A stretch of 64,000 nucleotides of DNA from Streptomyces anulatus. GTDB lineage: Bacteria; Actinomycetota; Actinomycetes; Streptomycetales; Streptomycetaceae. The stretch is from the NCBI RefSeq assembly GCF_000721175.1, contig NZ_JOEZ01000019.1, positions 1 through 64,000 of the forward strand, written 5' to 3'. The position numbers and the translations under genes were made by a program. Shown piece after piece: positions 23,984 through 32,510 of this stretch (positions are counted from its first letter, which is position 1; the number at the start of each line of letters is the position of its first letter). Below the pieces are notes generated by a model, which had not been told where the DNA came from, did not search any database, and worked only from the letters and a program-made list of their open reading frames with translations.

Positions 23984-24433
23984 GCGGAGTAGCCGACGTC
24001 GTCATCGCGCGCACAGCCCTGTCACTCAGGGGCCCTGCTGGCGTAGGAATACCGCAGCCCTGGAATACGTGCCTGGTACCAGCTGCCCGCCCCGACCTCT
24101 CCCCCGCCGATGTTCCCCACTTGGCAGCGTGACGTGCGGTTCGGCGTCAGCCGTGCAGCCTTCGAGCAGTTCGGTGAGCGCGGCGCGAGAGGCGGGGCGC
24201 CCCGCACGGACGACATCCCAGCGGAACGTCCGAAAACCACCCGTGCGGACGGCGGACGTCGCCCCGCAAGGCAGCTTTGCCGTCCCTTTACTCTGGGGGT
24301 CCGGTGTAGCCGCCTCACCAAGTCACACCAAGACCGCCCGAGCCGATGAGCCACGAAGGAGCAGCAGACCCGCCATGGGTGAACCTCCCAGTGCCAGCCC
24401 GCCACGCATGTGTGAGGGATCGGGGGTGGCACG
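23984..24433. other. Intergenic region, no gene supported
   Basis: 450 bp between arsC and the truncated CNNM gene. Frames here have biased composition and no family match. No convincing riboswitch was seen, although CNNM/CorC genes can have Mg2+-related leaders. Confidence 0.4.
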
Positions 24434-25039
24434 GTGACCGAAGTCCTGCTGCTGCTCCTGGCCTTGGCACTGACCTTGGCGTGTGCGGTGTTCGTCGCAG
24501 CCGAGTTCTCTCTGACCACCGTCGAGCGCGCCGACCTGGAGTTGGCTGCGGAGGCGGGCGAGCACGGTGCCGAGGGCGCTCTGAAGGCCGTACGCCGCTT
24601 GACTGTCCAGCTCTCCGGCGCGCAACTGGGCATTACGGTGACCTCGCTGGTGATCGGCATGCTGGCCGAGCCGTCGCTCGCGGCGCTACTGCGCGGCCCA
24701 CTTCAGGTTGTCGGCCTGGGCGGTGCCACCTCACCAGTGGCGACCGTGCTGGCTGTGGCCGCCTCCGCCGTGGTGCTGATGGTGGTGGGTGAGCTGGTGC
24801 CGAAGAACTGGGCCATCTCGCGCCCGCTGGCCGCCGCCAAGGTGGCGGCCAGCCCGCAGCGCGGCTTCACCGCCGCGTTCGGCCCCTTCATCCACCACCT
24901 GAACAGCACCGCCAACCGGTTCGTACGCCGCTTCGGCCTGGAGCCGACCGAGGAGCTGGCCTCCGCCCGCAGTCCGGAGGAACTGGTCGCGCTCGCCCGG
25001 CACTCGGCCGCCGAAGGCGCCCTCGAGGGCGCGGGGTGA
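24434..25039 (+). pseudogene. CNNM/CorC-like (DUF21) membrane protein, truncated before CBS domains
   Basis: The GTG at 24434 starts a DUF21 transmembrane domain (LLLLLALALTLACAVFVAAE, then LSGAQLGITVTSLVIGMLAE and MVVGELVPKNWAISRP, all family hallmarks). The frame ends after 201 residues at HSAAEGALEGAG, just where intact proteins of about 430 residues continue into the conserved cytosolic linker and CBS pair. No CBS-domain coding sequence is seen downstream. The truncation point (about 25030) marks a rearrangement junction between the ars region and the DNA to its right. Confidence 0.75.
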
Positions 25040-25415
25040 GGCCAGCCCGGTCGTGTGCCGTGGCTGCCATTTGCGAGAAACAGAGCTCGCTGCAGCACAT
25101 TGTTGAATTGGTGACCGATGCCCCGCTGAGGGGAACTTGAGGTTCCTCGGCACGAAGATCAGCCATTATATTTCGATGATTTGCCCGGTTTGGGCGATCA
25201 GAAGGGTCCCCAATGGGGAAACGGTAACCATTGTCCGAATTTTCCCATCGGGTGGTTCCGGCCACTCGCTAAAGGCGCCTGTCGGCCGGGCCCGGTACTG
25301 ATTACTGTCCCTCTCACCTCCAGGGTTCCTGGAGGCGCGGGCACTGCCTAGCGCACACGGTTTCCAGGCCATGAGGTGCGCCGGGCGACATGCCCGCACC
25401 GACCAGCAGAAGTAC
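25040..25415. other. Intergenic region with locally lower GC and a hairpin
   Basis: 376 bp after the truncated CNNM gene. A stretch around 25160-25260 is clearly less GC-rich than its surroundings. A perfect 8-bp hairpin CCTCCAGG-GTT-CCTGGAGG lies at 25317-25335; it has no U-run. No gene is supported. The region should contain the promoter for the secreted-protein gene. Confidence 0.4.
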
Positions 25416-25818
25416 ATGCTAGTGAAGTGCAGACTTGCCCGCATCAGTACGGCTACCGCCCTGGTGGTGCTCATCCTCGGTGCCGGCGTGCCGCACGCCG
25501 CTGCGTTCGCAGCAGGCGAGGACCTGCCGGACGACGAGATGCTTGTCGGCGTGGACGTCGAGGGCCGGGAGCTCGAAGAGGATCTGCCCGTTCCGGGTGA
25601 ACCCGAGGACACGGTCACTCCGGAGGCGGACCTGCCGGATGTGGAGCCGGAGAGGATCGAGTGCAAGCCCGGCTGGTTCTTCAAGATCACACGGAACAAG
25701 AAGAACACCATGTCCGTCAAGTACTCGACCTTCGTCGAGAACAAGACGTCCCGCACTCTTGATTTCAAGTTCACCTCCAAGAAGTCCGGGACGACCGAGG
25801 TCGGCGGGTCGGTGACTA
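25416..25818 (+). pseudogene. Secreted hypothetical protein, 3' end cut by an IS5-family element
   Basis: From the ATG at 25416 the frame encodes a signal peptide (MLVKCRLARISTATALVVLI with an AHAAA-like AAAF cleavage region near residue 30). An acidic segment and a basic C-terminal part (WFFKITRNKKNTMSVKYSTF, then TSKKSGTTEVGGSVT) follow. After GGSVT the coding sequence enters the inverted repeat of the insertion sequence and ends at 25841. How the native protein continued cannot be read with certainty, because only a short stretch with a terminator follows the element on the other side. Function unknown; it would be exported through Sec. Confidence 0.6.
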
Positions 25819-25819
25819 T

Positions 25820-26693
25820 GAGCTTGTCTCACGTGGTGTGAGGTTGATGCGGCATGATGCTGTGCCATGGGTGTTGGTTTGTCGCAGCGGTTGGTTCCTG
25901 ACGAACTTTGGTCACTGGTCGCACCGTTGCTGCCTTCGTTCGTTTCCCGTCCGCAAGGCGGAGGCACGGCCCCGGTGGATGAGCGGGCGGTGTTCACGGC
26001 CGTGGTGTACGTGCTGACCAGCGGCTGTGCCTGGCGGCACCTGCCGGAGACATTTGGCGTCTCGCCGGCCACCGCCCATCGCCGGTTCTCCGCATGGACC
26101 AAGGACGGGCTGTGGCGGCGGCTGCACCAGGTCGTTCTGGACGAACTCGGCGCCCGTGGCGAGGTGGACTGGACCTCGGCGATCGTGGACGCCGCCTCCG
26201 TCCGCGCGAAAAAGGGGGATCGCTGACCGGGCGCAATCCGGTCGACCGGGGCAAGAAAGGCAGCAAGCTCCATGTCCTGGCCGACGCCCAGGGCCTCCCT
26301 CTCACCCTTGGCGTCTCAGGGGCGAACGTTCATGACAGCCAGGCGCTCCTGCCGCTGGTGCTGGGCATACCCGCCATCCGCTCCCGGCGCGGCCCCCGCA
26401 GACGTCGGCCCGGCAGGCTCCGCGCCGACAAGGCGTACCACTCCGCCGAGAGGCTGAAGTGGCTGCGCGAGCGGGGCATCGTCCCGCGCATCGCCCGACC
26501 CGGCATCGAGTCCAGCGAGCGTCTCGGCCGACACCGCTGGAAGATCGAACGGTCGATCTCCTGGCTCTTCGGCTACCGCCGCCTGACCGTCCGGTACGAG
26601 CGCAAAGGCAGCCACTTTCTGGCCTTCCTCGGACTCGCAGCGGCCCTGACCTGCTACAAGAAACTCGCAAAACTCACCACGTGAGACAAGCTC
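25820..26693 (+). mobile_element. IS5-family insertion sequence, 874 bp
   Basis: Ends are defined by a 19-bp inverted repeat, GAGCTTGTCTCACGTGGTG, starting at 25820 and its perfect complement ending at 26693. It encodes a two-frame DDE transposase. The flanks are CTAT on the left and TAAG on the right; a 2-bp TA duplication is possible but ambiguous by one base. It interrupts the secreted-protein gene and sits close to the edge of the biosynthetic cluster. Confidence 0.9.
25867..26684 (+). CDS. IS5-family DDE transposase, two frames joined by -1 frameshift
   Basis: The first frame (25867-26226) gives the N-terminal domain LVPDELWSLVAPLLP and the first catalytic Asp (AIVDAASVRA). It runs into AAAAAGGGGG at 26209-26218, where an A-AAG slip by -1 leads into the second frame, which ends at 26684. 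That frame continues with SLTGRNPVDRGKKGSKLHVL, LRADKAYHSA (second Asp) and WKIERSISWLFGYRRL (Glu). The fused product of about 270 residues has a complete DDE set, so the element may be active. The slippery run fits programmed frameshifting known in this family. Confidence 0.88.
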
Positions 26694-26719
26694 TAAGCAA
26701 AATGCCCTCCGGGAACTCC

Positions 26720-26747
26720 GGGAGGCGTCCCCACCGGGACGCCTCCC
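26720..26747 (+). terminator. Rho-independent-like terminator
   Basis: GGGAGGCGTCC (26720-26730) pairs perfectly with GGACGCCTCCC (26737-26747) around a 6-nt loop and is followed by GCTTCTT. It lies just right of the IS and was probably the terminator of the interrupted secreted-protein gene; it may also stop read-through towards the cluster. Confidence 0.65.
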
Positions 26748-26889
26748 GCTTCTTGGGTGAATTCGCCGGGCGCCCGCGTCGCAATAAAGGCACGTATTCA
26801 CGCCGACAAGAAACAGGAAGGGAAACCGAGATTCCCAGTCTTTCATCTTCGGAAATCGAAGGCGGCTGACGGCCGACGCGGGAAGCTCG

Positions 26890-27735
26890 TCAACCGGCGC
26901 GCTCGGCGAGCAGAGTATGCGGGTTACTGGATTCGTACCAGCCGAGGAATGGAGGACAGACGTCGTAGCCCAGGAGACGCTGCAACTCTTCGGGGTACTC
27001 GCGGACCACATCCATCGGCACCGCGAGATACTGATTCTCCTCCTGTCGCATGTTGCCGGCGATATACGACAGGGTCAGCCCGGTACGCGGCTCAGTGGAT
27101 GCATTATGCCCGCCACCGTGATAGAGACCGCCGAGCCAGATCAGCGCGGATCCGGCCGGCATCTCGGCCGGCACCGCCTCGTCGCGCTGCGGCGCCCGCT
27201 CGTCGTCCCAGCGGTGACTTCCCGGGATCGTCATGGTCGCGCCGTTCTCGGCAGTGAAATCAGTCATCGCGACCATGACCTGGAGCCGTGTGGTGGGCGC
27301 GGGGTAGGGCCGCAGGTGAGAGGTGTCGTCGCGGTGCAGCCACTGCGCACCCTCGTCGGGCCAGATTTGGATCACCTGGGTTGCGCTGACCTGGATGTTG
27401 GGTGAGATGTTCACCTGCTGACCGCTGAACCACACCGGTACGGGCTGCTGAATGAGCCGGCGGGCAGCGCCGAGGAACAACGGATGCAGCGCAACGGAGG
27501 CCATGTGCCGGCTGCGGGCGAACAGCGAGGACATCCGTTTGGTCTTGTGGCCGGAGAAATCATTGTCGCCGTAGCCGAACTTCTCCAGCGCGGGACCCAG
27601 GTCGGCCCAGAGGGCCTCTCGGGTGTCGGGGTCCAGAAATTCCTCCACGACGACTGCACCGTCCTCTTCGAGGAGATTGCAGACTCGGTCGAGATCGGCG
27701 TCGGAACGGACCGTGACAAGGTTTTTGTCGGTCAT
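26890..27735 (-). CDS. Phytanoyl-CoA dioxygenase-family (PhyH) Fe(II)/2-oxoglutarate oxygenase
   Basis: 281 residues from the ATG at 27735 (GGAGGGG upstream). The iron ligands are visible as His-x-Asp in WLHRDDTSHL (about residue 132) and the distal His in LGGLYHGGGHN (about 220). The Arg of EPRTGLTLS (about 233) would hold 2-oxoglutarate. It is the outermost gene of the cluster on this side, 28 bp downstream of the crotonyl-CoA carboxylase gene on the same strand. It probably hydroxylates or desaturates the polyketide; a PhyH-type enzyme is, to my memory, also part of kirromycin-type clusters. Confidence 0.85.
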   Translation of the reverse strand: MTDKNLVTVRSDADLDRVCNLLEEDGAVVVEEFLDPDTREALWADLGPALEKFGYGDNDFSGHKTKRMSSLFARSRHMASVALHPLFLGAARRLIQQPVPVWFSGQQVNISPNIQVSATQVIQIWPDEGAQWLHRDDTSHLRPYPAPTTRLQVMVAMTDFTAENGATMTIPGSHRWDDERAPQRDEAVPAEMPAGSALIWLGGLYHGGGHNASTEPRTGLTLSYIAGNMRQEENQYLAVPMDVVREYPEELQRLLGYDVCPPFLGWYESSNPHTLLAERAG

Positions 27736-27763
27736 TTGTTTCCCCTCCATGAAGGCGTGCGGT

Positions 27764-29134
27764 TCAGGACGTGACGTCCTTGAGGCTCTCGGCGCGCTCT
27801 GGCTGCCGGAATCGGTTGATCGCGTCGAGATGCTCGTCGCGCATCGCGGTGTCGCGGACGCCCAGCCCCTCGTGCGGTGCCAGGGCCAGCACGCCGACCT
27901 TGCCGATGTGCCGGTTGCGATACACGTCGTCGACTGCCTGCCCGGCGTGTTGCAGGGTGTACGTCCGGGAGAGGGTGGGGTGGATCTTGCCCTTGGCGAT
28001 GAGGCGGTTGGACTCCCACGCCTCCCGGTAGTTGGCGAAATGCGATCCGACGATCCGTTTGAGCGACATCCACAGGTAGCGGTTGTCGTACTCGTGGCGG
28101 TAGCCAGAGGTGGAGGCACAGGTCACGATGGTGCCGCCCTTGCGGGTGACGTACACCGAGGCGCCGAAGGTGTCCCGGCCGGGATGTTCGAAGACGATGT
28201 CGGGGTCCTCCCCGCCGGTGAGCTCCCGGATCCGGCGGCCGAACCGTTTCCATTCCGCCGGGTCCTGTGTGTATTCGTCCTTCCAGAACGTGTAGCCCTC
28301 GTCCGCGCGGTCGATGACCGCGTCGGCGCCCATCGCCCGGCAGATGGCGGCCTTGGTCGGGCTGGACACCACGCAGATCGGGTTCGCGCCGCCGGCCAGC
28401 GCGAACTGCGTCGCGAACGCCCCCACGCCGCCGGATGCGCCCCAGATGAGCACGTTGTCGCCCTGCTTCATCTGGGCGCCGTTGCGGGAGACCAGCTGCC
28501 GGTACGCGGTGGAGGCGACCAGACCGGGCGTGCTCGCCTCCTCCCATGTCAGGTGCGCCGGCTTGGGCATCAGCTGGTTCGCTTTGACCAGCGCCAGTTG
28601 GGCCAGGCCGCCGAAGTTGGTCTCGTACCCCCAGATGCGCTGGTCCGGGTCGAGCATCGTGTCGCTGTGTCCGTCGGGCGCCTCCAACTCGGCCGACAGG
28701 CAGTGCGCGACGACCTCGTCGCCGGGCTTCCACGCGAACACGCCGGGCCCGGTGCGCAGCACGACTCCGGAGAGGTCGGAGCCGATGACGTGGTAGGGCA
28801 GGTCGTGACGACGGGCCAGGGGTGAGCGGCGGCCGTACCGGGCCAGGAACGTGAAGGTCGGCAACGGTTCGAAGAGCGAGGACCACACGGTGTTGTAGTT
28901 GACCGAGCTGGCCATCACCGCCACCAGTGCCTCCCCGGGCCCGACTTGGGGAACGGCGACCTCGTCGAGGTGCACCGACCGGCGCGGATCGCGGTCCTCG
29001 GCCGCGACTCCGACGAATATCTCGGCCTCGTCCGCGTGCAGGGTCACCGCGCGGTAGCTCTCCGGCACGGGCAGTGCGGCGAAGTCCGCCGGCCGGGTGT
29101 CCGGGTCGAGAACGGCGCTGATGATGTCTTGCAT
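27764..29134 (-). CDS. ccr: Crotonyl-CoA carboxylase/reductase (ethylmalonyl-CoA supply, KirN-like)
   Basis: 456 residues from the ATG at 29134 (GGAGGAG upstream). It belongs to the medium-chain dehydrogenase fold; the family-specific parts are SSVNYNTVWSSLFEPLPTF at about 80-98, WGYETNFGGLAQLALVKAN at about 170, the NADPH motif WGASGGVGAFATQ near 230 and YLWMSLKRIVGSHFANY near 360. It reductively carboxylates crotonyl-CoA to ethylmalonyl-CoA with NADPH and CO2. With the discrete acyltransferase at 35093-36430 it would deliver an ethyl branch to the polyketide, as KirN and KirCII do for kirromycin. Confidence 0.93.
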   Translation of the reverse strand: MQDIISAVLDPDTRPADFAALPVPESYRAVTLHADEAEIFVGVAAEDRDPRRSVHLDEVAVPQVGPGEALVAVMASSVNYNTVWSSLFEPLPTFTFLARYGRRSPLARRHDLPYHVIGSDLSGVVLRTGPGVFAWKPGDEVVAHCLSAELEAPDGHSDTMLDPDQRIWGYETNFGGLAQLALVKANQLMPKPAHLTWEEASTPGLVASTAYRQLVSRNGAQMKQGDNVLIWGASGGVGAFATQFALAGGANPICVVSSPTKAAICRAMGADAVIDRADEGYTFWKDEYTQDPAEWKRFGRRIRELTGGEDPDIVFEHPGRDTFGASVYVTRKGGTIVTCASTSGYRHEYDNRYLWMSLKRIVGSHFANYREAWESNRLIAKGKIHPTLSRTYTLQHAGQAVDDVYRNRHIGKVGVLALAPHEGLGVRDTAMRDEHLDAINRFRQPERAESLKDVTS

Positions 29135-29193
29135 CTGTGCTCCTCCGTGTACGCGACTGCGGAAGCTGAGGGACCGGCGGGCCGCCGCCCGGG

Positions 29194-29589
29194 TCAGTGC
29201 ACGAGCCGTCCCATCAGGCGCTTGAGCTCGGCGGCCGGATCGGTGGTGAGTCCGCCGTGCACGGGACTGGTTTGGATCACGGTGCTGCGGGGTGCGGTGA
29301 GCCAGCCGAAGCGCGCCCCGCGGGTGCCGGCCCCGGCGGGACCGCCCTCGGGACCGCCCGCACACACCGCGCGGATGGTGTCCAGGGCCGCGGTGACCAT
29401 GTCGATGTCGACGTCGGGGTCGAGCGCTCGAAGGCGATCGGCGTCGATGTGGACCGCGGCGCAGAGGTAGTCCGCGCCGGGGCAGTAGAGCAGCGCCCCG
29501 ACGTTGATCTGTTCGCTGCGGTCGACGCGCGGGACGGCACGCAGCAGGGCGTAGTCGAAGCTGAGGACGGACGGCGTGGCGGTGGTCAT
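29194..29589 (-). CDS. DUF3037 protein
   Basis: 131 residues from an ATG at 29589 that overlaps the HipA-like stop by 4 nt. FDYALLRAVPRVDRSEQINV at about residues 10-29 and ALLYCPGADYLCAAVHID are the DUF3037 signature. DUF3037 genes are regularly found beside HipA-like kinase genes, as here. Biochemical role unknown. It sits between ccr and the HipA-like gene, within the cluster. Confidence 0.8.
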   Translation of the reverse strand: MTTATPSVLSFDYALLRAVPRVDRSEQINVGALLYCPGADYLCAAVHIDADRLRALDPDVDIDMVTAALDTIRAVCAGGPEGGPAGAGTRGARFGWLTAPRSTVIQTSPVHGGLTTDPAAELKRLMGRLVH

Positions 29590-30368
29590 GCGTCCTCCTC
29601 CGGCCACCACGCGCGGGGTCCGGCGCATCGGGTGAGCAGGTAGTGCACGTAGCGTTGCCGCAGGCCGGCCGGGTCCGCGTCCGGGGGAACGGAGTTCATG
29701 CCCAGCAGGAAGCTGTCCGGGACCAAGGCGGTGATCTCGGTCAGTGCCTCGGCGGTCACCGTCTCGGCGAGTGCGGCGTCGAGTTTGGCGAGGACGGCCG
29801 GGTCGAGGGTGGCGACCAGGTCGGCGAGCACGTGCTGGGACAGGTCGTACCGGCGCTCGGCCCAGGCGGTGACGGCCGGCCAGGAGTGCTGGAACAGCAG
29901 TGCGGCACCGTGGTCGATGGCCCAGAGCTGGCGGTGCCAGATGATCAGGTTGGGATTAGACCAGGTACGGTCGACGTTGGCGGTCAGCGCGTCCAGCCAG
30001 TAGATCCTGGCGGCCTCCTCGGCGGGCGGCTCCCATCCGACTCCGTCGTAACCGACCGAGCCGGGCAGAAAGTCCATGCCCAGGTTCTCGCCGGCGCTGG
30101 CCCGCAGCAGTTCCTGGATCTCCTGGTCGGGGTCCCGGCGTGCCATCTCCGGGTCGATGTCGACGGTGACGAGTTCGGGGACGCGGATGCCGAGTCGCCG
30201 GCCGAGCTCGCCGACGACGATCTCCGCGACCAGGGCCGCGGTGCCCTGGCCCGCGCCACGGAACTTCACGACGTAGACGCCGTCGTTGTCGGCTTCCACC
30301 AAGCCGGGCAGCGATCCGCCCTCACGCAGCGGGGTCAGATACTGCGTTCCTAATACTTTTTGCAACAA
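29586..30368 (-). CDS. HipA-like kinase-fold protein (HipA_2 type)
   Basis: 260 residues of the compact HipA-related family: VYVVKFRGAGQGTAALVAEI supplies the nucleotide-binding Lys, LDALTANVDRTWSNPNLIIW the catalytic loop (N-x-D-R-T) and LWAIDHGAALLF the metal-binding DHG, a complete kinase set. The start is TTG (30368 or 30365) with AGGATGAG upstream. Codon 6 is TTA (30351-30353), so translation should depend on the bldA tRNA in Streptomyces. The first ten codons are unusually AT-rich. It follows the P450 gene by 40 bp. Substrate unknown; toxin-like, regulatory or tailoring roles are possible. Confidence 0.75.
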   Translation of the reverse strand: MLQKVLGTQYLTPLREGGSLPGLVEADNDGVYVVKFRGAGQGTAALVAEIVVGELGRRLGIRVPELVTVDIDPEMARRDPDQEIQELLRASAGENLGMDFLPGSVGYDGVGWEPPAEEAARIYWLDALTANVDRTWSNPNLIIWHRQLWAIDHGAALLFQHSWPAVTAWAERRYDLSQHVLADLVATLDPAVLAKLDAALAETVTAEALTEITALVPDSFLLGMNSVPPDADPAGLRQRYVHYLLTRCAGPRAWWPEEDA

Positions 30369-30408
30369 AACTCATCCTGCTGGTCGTTGTCGGGCATGGA
30401 AACGGTGG

Positions 30409-31638
30409 TCACACGAGCCGGACGGGCAGTCGTGTGACGGCCTTCAGGAAGCGCGGGCCGACCTCGTCGGGGTCGGCGGCCAGGCGCACGTCGGGGAAGC
30501 GCCCGAATAGCTTGTTGAGCGCGATCTCGGTCTCCGCCGTGGCCAGCGACGCCCCGGGGCAGAAGTGGTCGCCGGCGGCGAAGCTCAGCTGCGGGTTGTC
30601 GTCGCGGGTGACGTCGAGGACGCGCGGGTTGGTGAAGCGCTCCGGGTCGTTGTTGGCGGCGCCGACCACGAGCTGGATCTGGCCGTCCTTGGGGATGGTC
30701 ACCCCGTCGATCTCGATCGGCTCCGCGGCGAAGCGCGGCAGGGCCATCTTGATCGGGCCGGAGTAGCGCACCAGCTCGCGCACCGCCCGCACGGTGTTCT
30801 CCGGCTGCGTCTTGACCAGCTCCAGCTGGTCGGGGTGGGTCAGGAGGTTGAAGAAGCTGAGCGAGATCGAGTGCCGGACCGTGTCGAGCCCGGCCTGCAC
30901 CAAAACCAGGACCAGAGCGACGAGTTCGACCTCGTCGAGCTTCTCGGTCTCGTCGCTGACCTGGACCAGGTCGGAGATCAGGTCGTCGCCGGGCTGGGCA
31001 CGGCGCGCGCCTATCAGCCGGATGACCGTGTCGACCATGCCGTGCAGCGCGGGCGGCAGGATCTCCGGGTCGGGGCGGACGAAAGTGGTGAACGCCTCGG
31101 ACCACTTCAGCCACTGGTCGCGGTACTCGTCGTCGACGCCGAGGAGTTCACAGATGACCGTGGTGGAGATCGGGTGGGCGTACTCGGCGACGAGGTCCGT
31201 CTCGCCTCCGGGGTCCATCCGGTCGAGCAGCTGGTCCGCGAGCGACTCGATCCGGGGGCGCAGGGACTTGACCCGGCGCACCGAGAACGCCCGGTCGATC
31301 AGGGACCGCACGCGCCGGTGGTCCTCCGGCACCATCGTCATGATCGTCGAGTCGAAGTACTTGAGCAGCTCCTCGGGCACGCCGCGGCGGCGCATGCTGT
31401 CGAGGTGGACGCCCTCCGGCGGGTGGTTGCTGACCCGGCGATCGGCGAACAGGCTGCGGACCGCCTCGTAACGGGTGACGACGTAGACGTCGTTGCCATC
31501 GGAGAAGCGGCCCGGGCACACCGGTCGGGGCGCTCCTGTCCAGCGTTCCCCCGCCTCGCGGTCGGTCACGAAATTGACGTCGGACAGGTCGAACTCGACG
31601 TCCGTCCAATCGAATGTTCCGGTCACCAACATCCCCAT
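30409..31638 (-). CDS. Cytochrome P450 (CYP105/107-like monooxygenase)
   Basis: 409 residues. The I-helix is VLVQAGLDTVRHS (AGxDT, with Val-Arg instead of the usual second Thr/Ser). The K-helix is ELVR, and the heme loop FAAGDHFCPGASLA at about residues 352-365 contains the axial Cys. No signal or membrane anchor, so it is a soluble bacterial P450. It is the first gene of the leftward group P450-HipA-DUF3037-ccr-phyH and divergent from the TetR gene, whose operator lies in the shared promoter region. Likely a tailoring hydroxylase or oxidase of the polyketide (KirO-type). Confidence 0.9.
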   Translation of the reverse strand: MGMLVTGTFDWTDVEFDLSDVNFVTDREAGERWTGAPRPVCPGRFSDGNDVYVVTRYEAVRSLFADRRVSNHPPEGVHLDSMRRRGVPEELLKYFDSTIMTMVPEDHRRVRSLIDRAFSVRRVKSLRPRIESLADQLLDRMDPGGETDLVAEYAHPISTTVICELLGVDDEYRDQWLKWSEAFTTFVRPDPEILPPALHGMVDTVIRLIGARRAQPGDDLISDLVQVSDETEKLDEVELVALVLVLVQAGLDTVRHSISLSFFNLLTHPDQLELVKTQPENTVRAVRELVRYSGPIKMALPRFAAEPIEIDGVTIPKDGQIQLVVGAANNDPERFTNPRVLDVTRDDNPQLSFAAGDHFCPGASLATAETEIALNKLFGRFPDVRLAADPDEVGPRFLKAVTRLPVRLV

Positions 31639-31722
31639 TCGCTAGCTTCACAACGCTGATCCGGGTGTTGACGGGGGCCGCTGGCGAGCGGTGCGGCACA
31701 CTCCGGGTTGAACCAGGCAGCA

Positions 31723-31746
31723 TTCAGATACATGACTGTATCAGAA
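31723..31746. promoter_or_regulatory. 24-bp palindromic TetR-type operator
   Basis: TTCnGATACA-N4-TGTATCnGAA, perfect in the paired positions, lies 38 bp before the TetR start. The half-site ACTGTATC occurs again in direct orientation at about 31752-31760. The position between the divergent P450 and TetR genes suggests autoregulation and control of both directions. Confidence 0.7.
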
Positions 31747-31784
31747 TGCGGTACTGTATCTGAGTTCTCGGAAGGAGGCCGATC

Positions 31785-32453
31785 ATCAGCAAACGACTCA
31801 CCCGGCAGGAGAGCCGGGAAATCACGCGCCAGGAGCTGCTGCAGGCAGCTGCCGACCTGTTCGCCGAATGCGGCGTCAACGGCACCTCGGTCGAACAGAT
31901 CGTGGAACGCGCCGGATACACCCGGGGCGCCTTCTACGGCAACTTCGACGGCAAGCAACAGCTGATCCTGGCCCTCCTGGAGCAGCGCACCGAGCGCGAA
32001 CTGGCCGAGGTACAGGCACTCAGCGCCAACGCCGGCTCGTTCGAGGAGACGATCGAGCACCTGCGCACCTGGCACCGCGAGCGGGACAAGAACTTCGCGA
32101 GCTGGCTGGCCCTGCGCACCGAGCTGTGGCTCTACGGCATGCGCGATCCTGCAGTGCTGTCCGTGCTGGCCGACCGCGAGCGCCGCTCCCGCGAGGCGAT
32201 GGCCCAGGCCCTCACGCAGGGTTTCGCCGCCCGCTCGGTCACCCCGCCCGCGCCGGTGGAGCTGCTCGCCCTGATCGTGCACGCCCTGGACGACGGACTC
32301 TCCATCCAGCGCGTGCTCTCGGCCGGCGAGAGCCCGGCCGGGGGCGTCATGGACGTGGTGGATCTGCTGATGCGGTCGTGGACCGCGCTGGCCCGCGCCG
32401 GGACCACCGAACCCACCGGTCCGCCCGCCCCGGAGAGCGGCACCACTCCCTGA
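31785..32453 (+). CDS. TetR-family repressor with apparent ATC start codon
   Basis: The helix-turn-helix is complete only if translation starts at 31785: SKRLTRQESREITRQELLQA, then TSVEQIVERAGYTRGAFYGN. The start codon there is ATC, preceded by an ideal AAGGAGG (31772-31778) at 6-nt spacing. No ATG, GTG or TTG is present in frame between the stop at 31761 and this point. Starting at the in-frame GTG 31902 would remove half the DNA-binding domain. The gene is followed by an MFS exporter gene in the same direction and lies beside a strong palindrome. Either a rare ATC start, a mutated ATG (AT[G>C]) or a sequencing error is involved. The protein would be 222 residues. Confidence 0.75.
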   Translation: MSKRLTRQESREITRQELLQAAADLFAECGVNGTSVEQIVERAGYTRGAFYGNFDGKQQLILALLEQRTERELAEVQALSANAGSFEETIEHLRTWHRERDKNFASWLALRTELWLYGMRDPAVLSVLADRERRSREAMAQALTQGFAARSVTPPAPVELLALIVHALDDGLSIQRVLSAGESPAGGVMDVVDLLMRSWTALARAGTTEPTGPPAPESGTTP

Positions 32454-32510
32454 GCCGTCGGCCGGTCCCTTCTCCCGGCCACGCCATACCGAAGAACTGG
32501 AGTACCCCCC

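Noticed and set aside
23984..24433. Mg2+ (M-box/ykoK-type) riboswitch before the CNNM gene
   Set aside because: No conserved core motifs could be recognised by eye.
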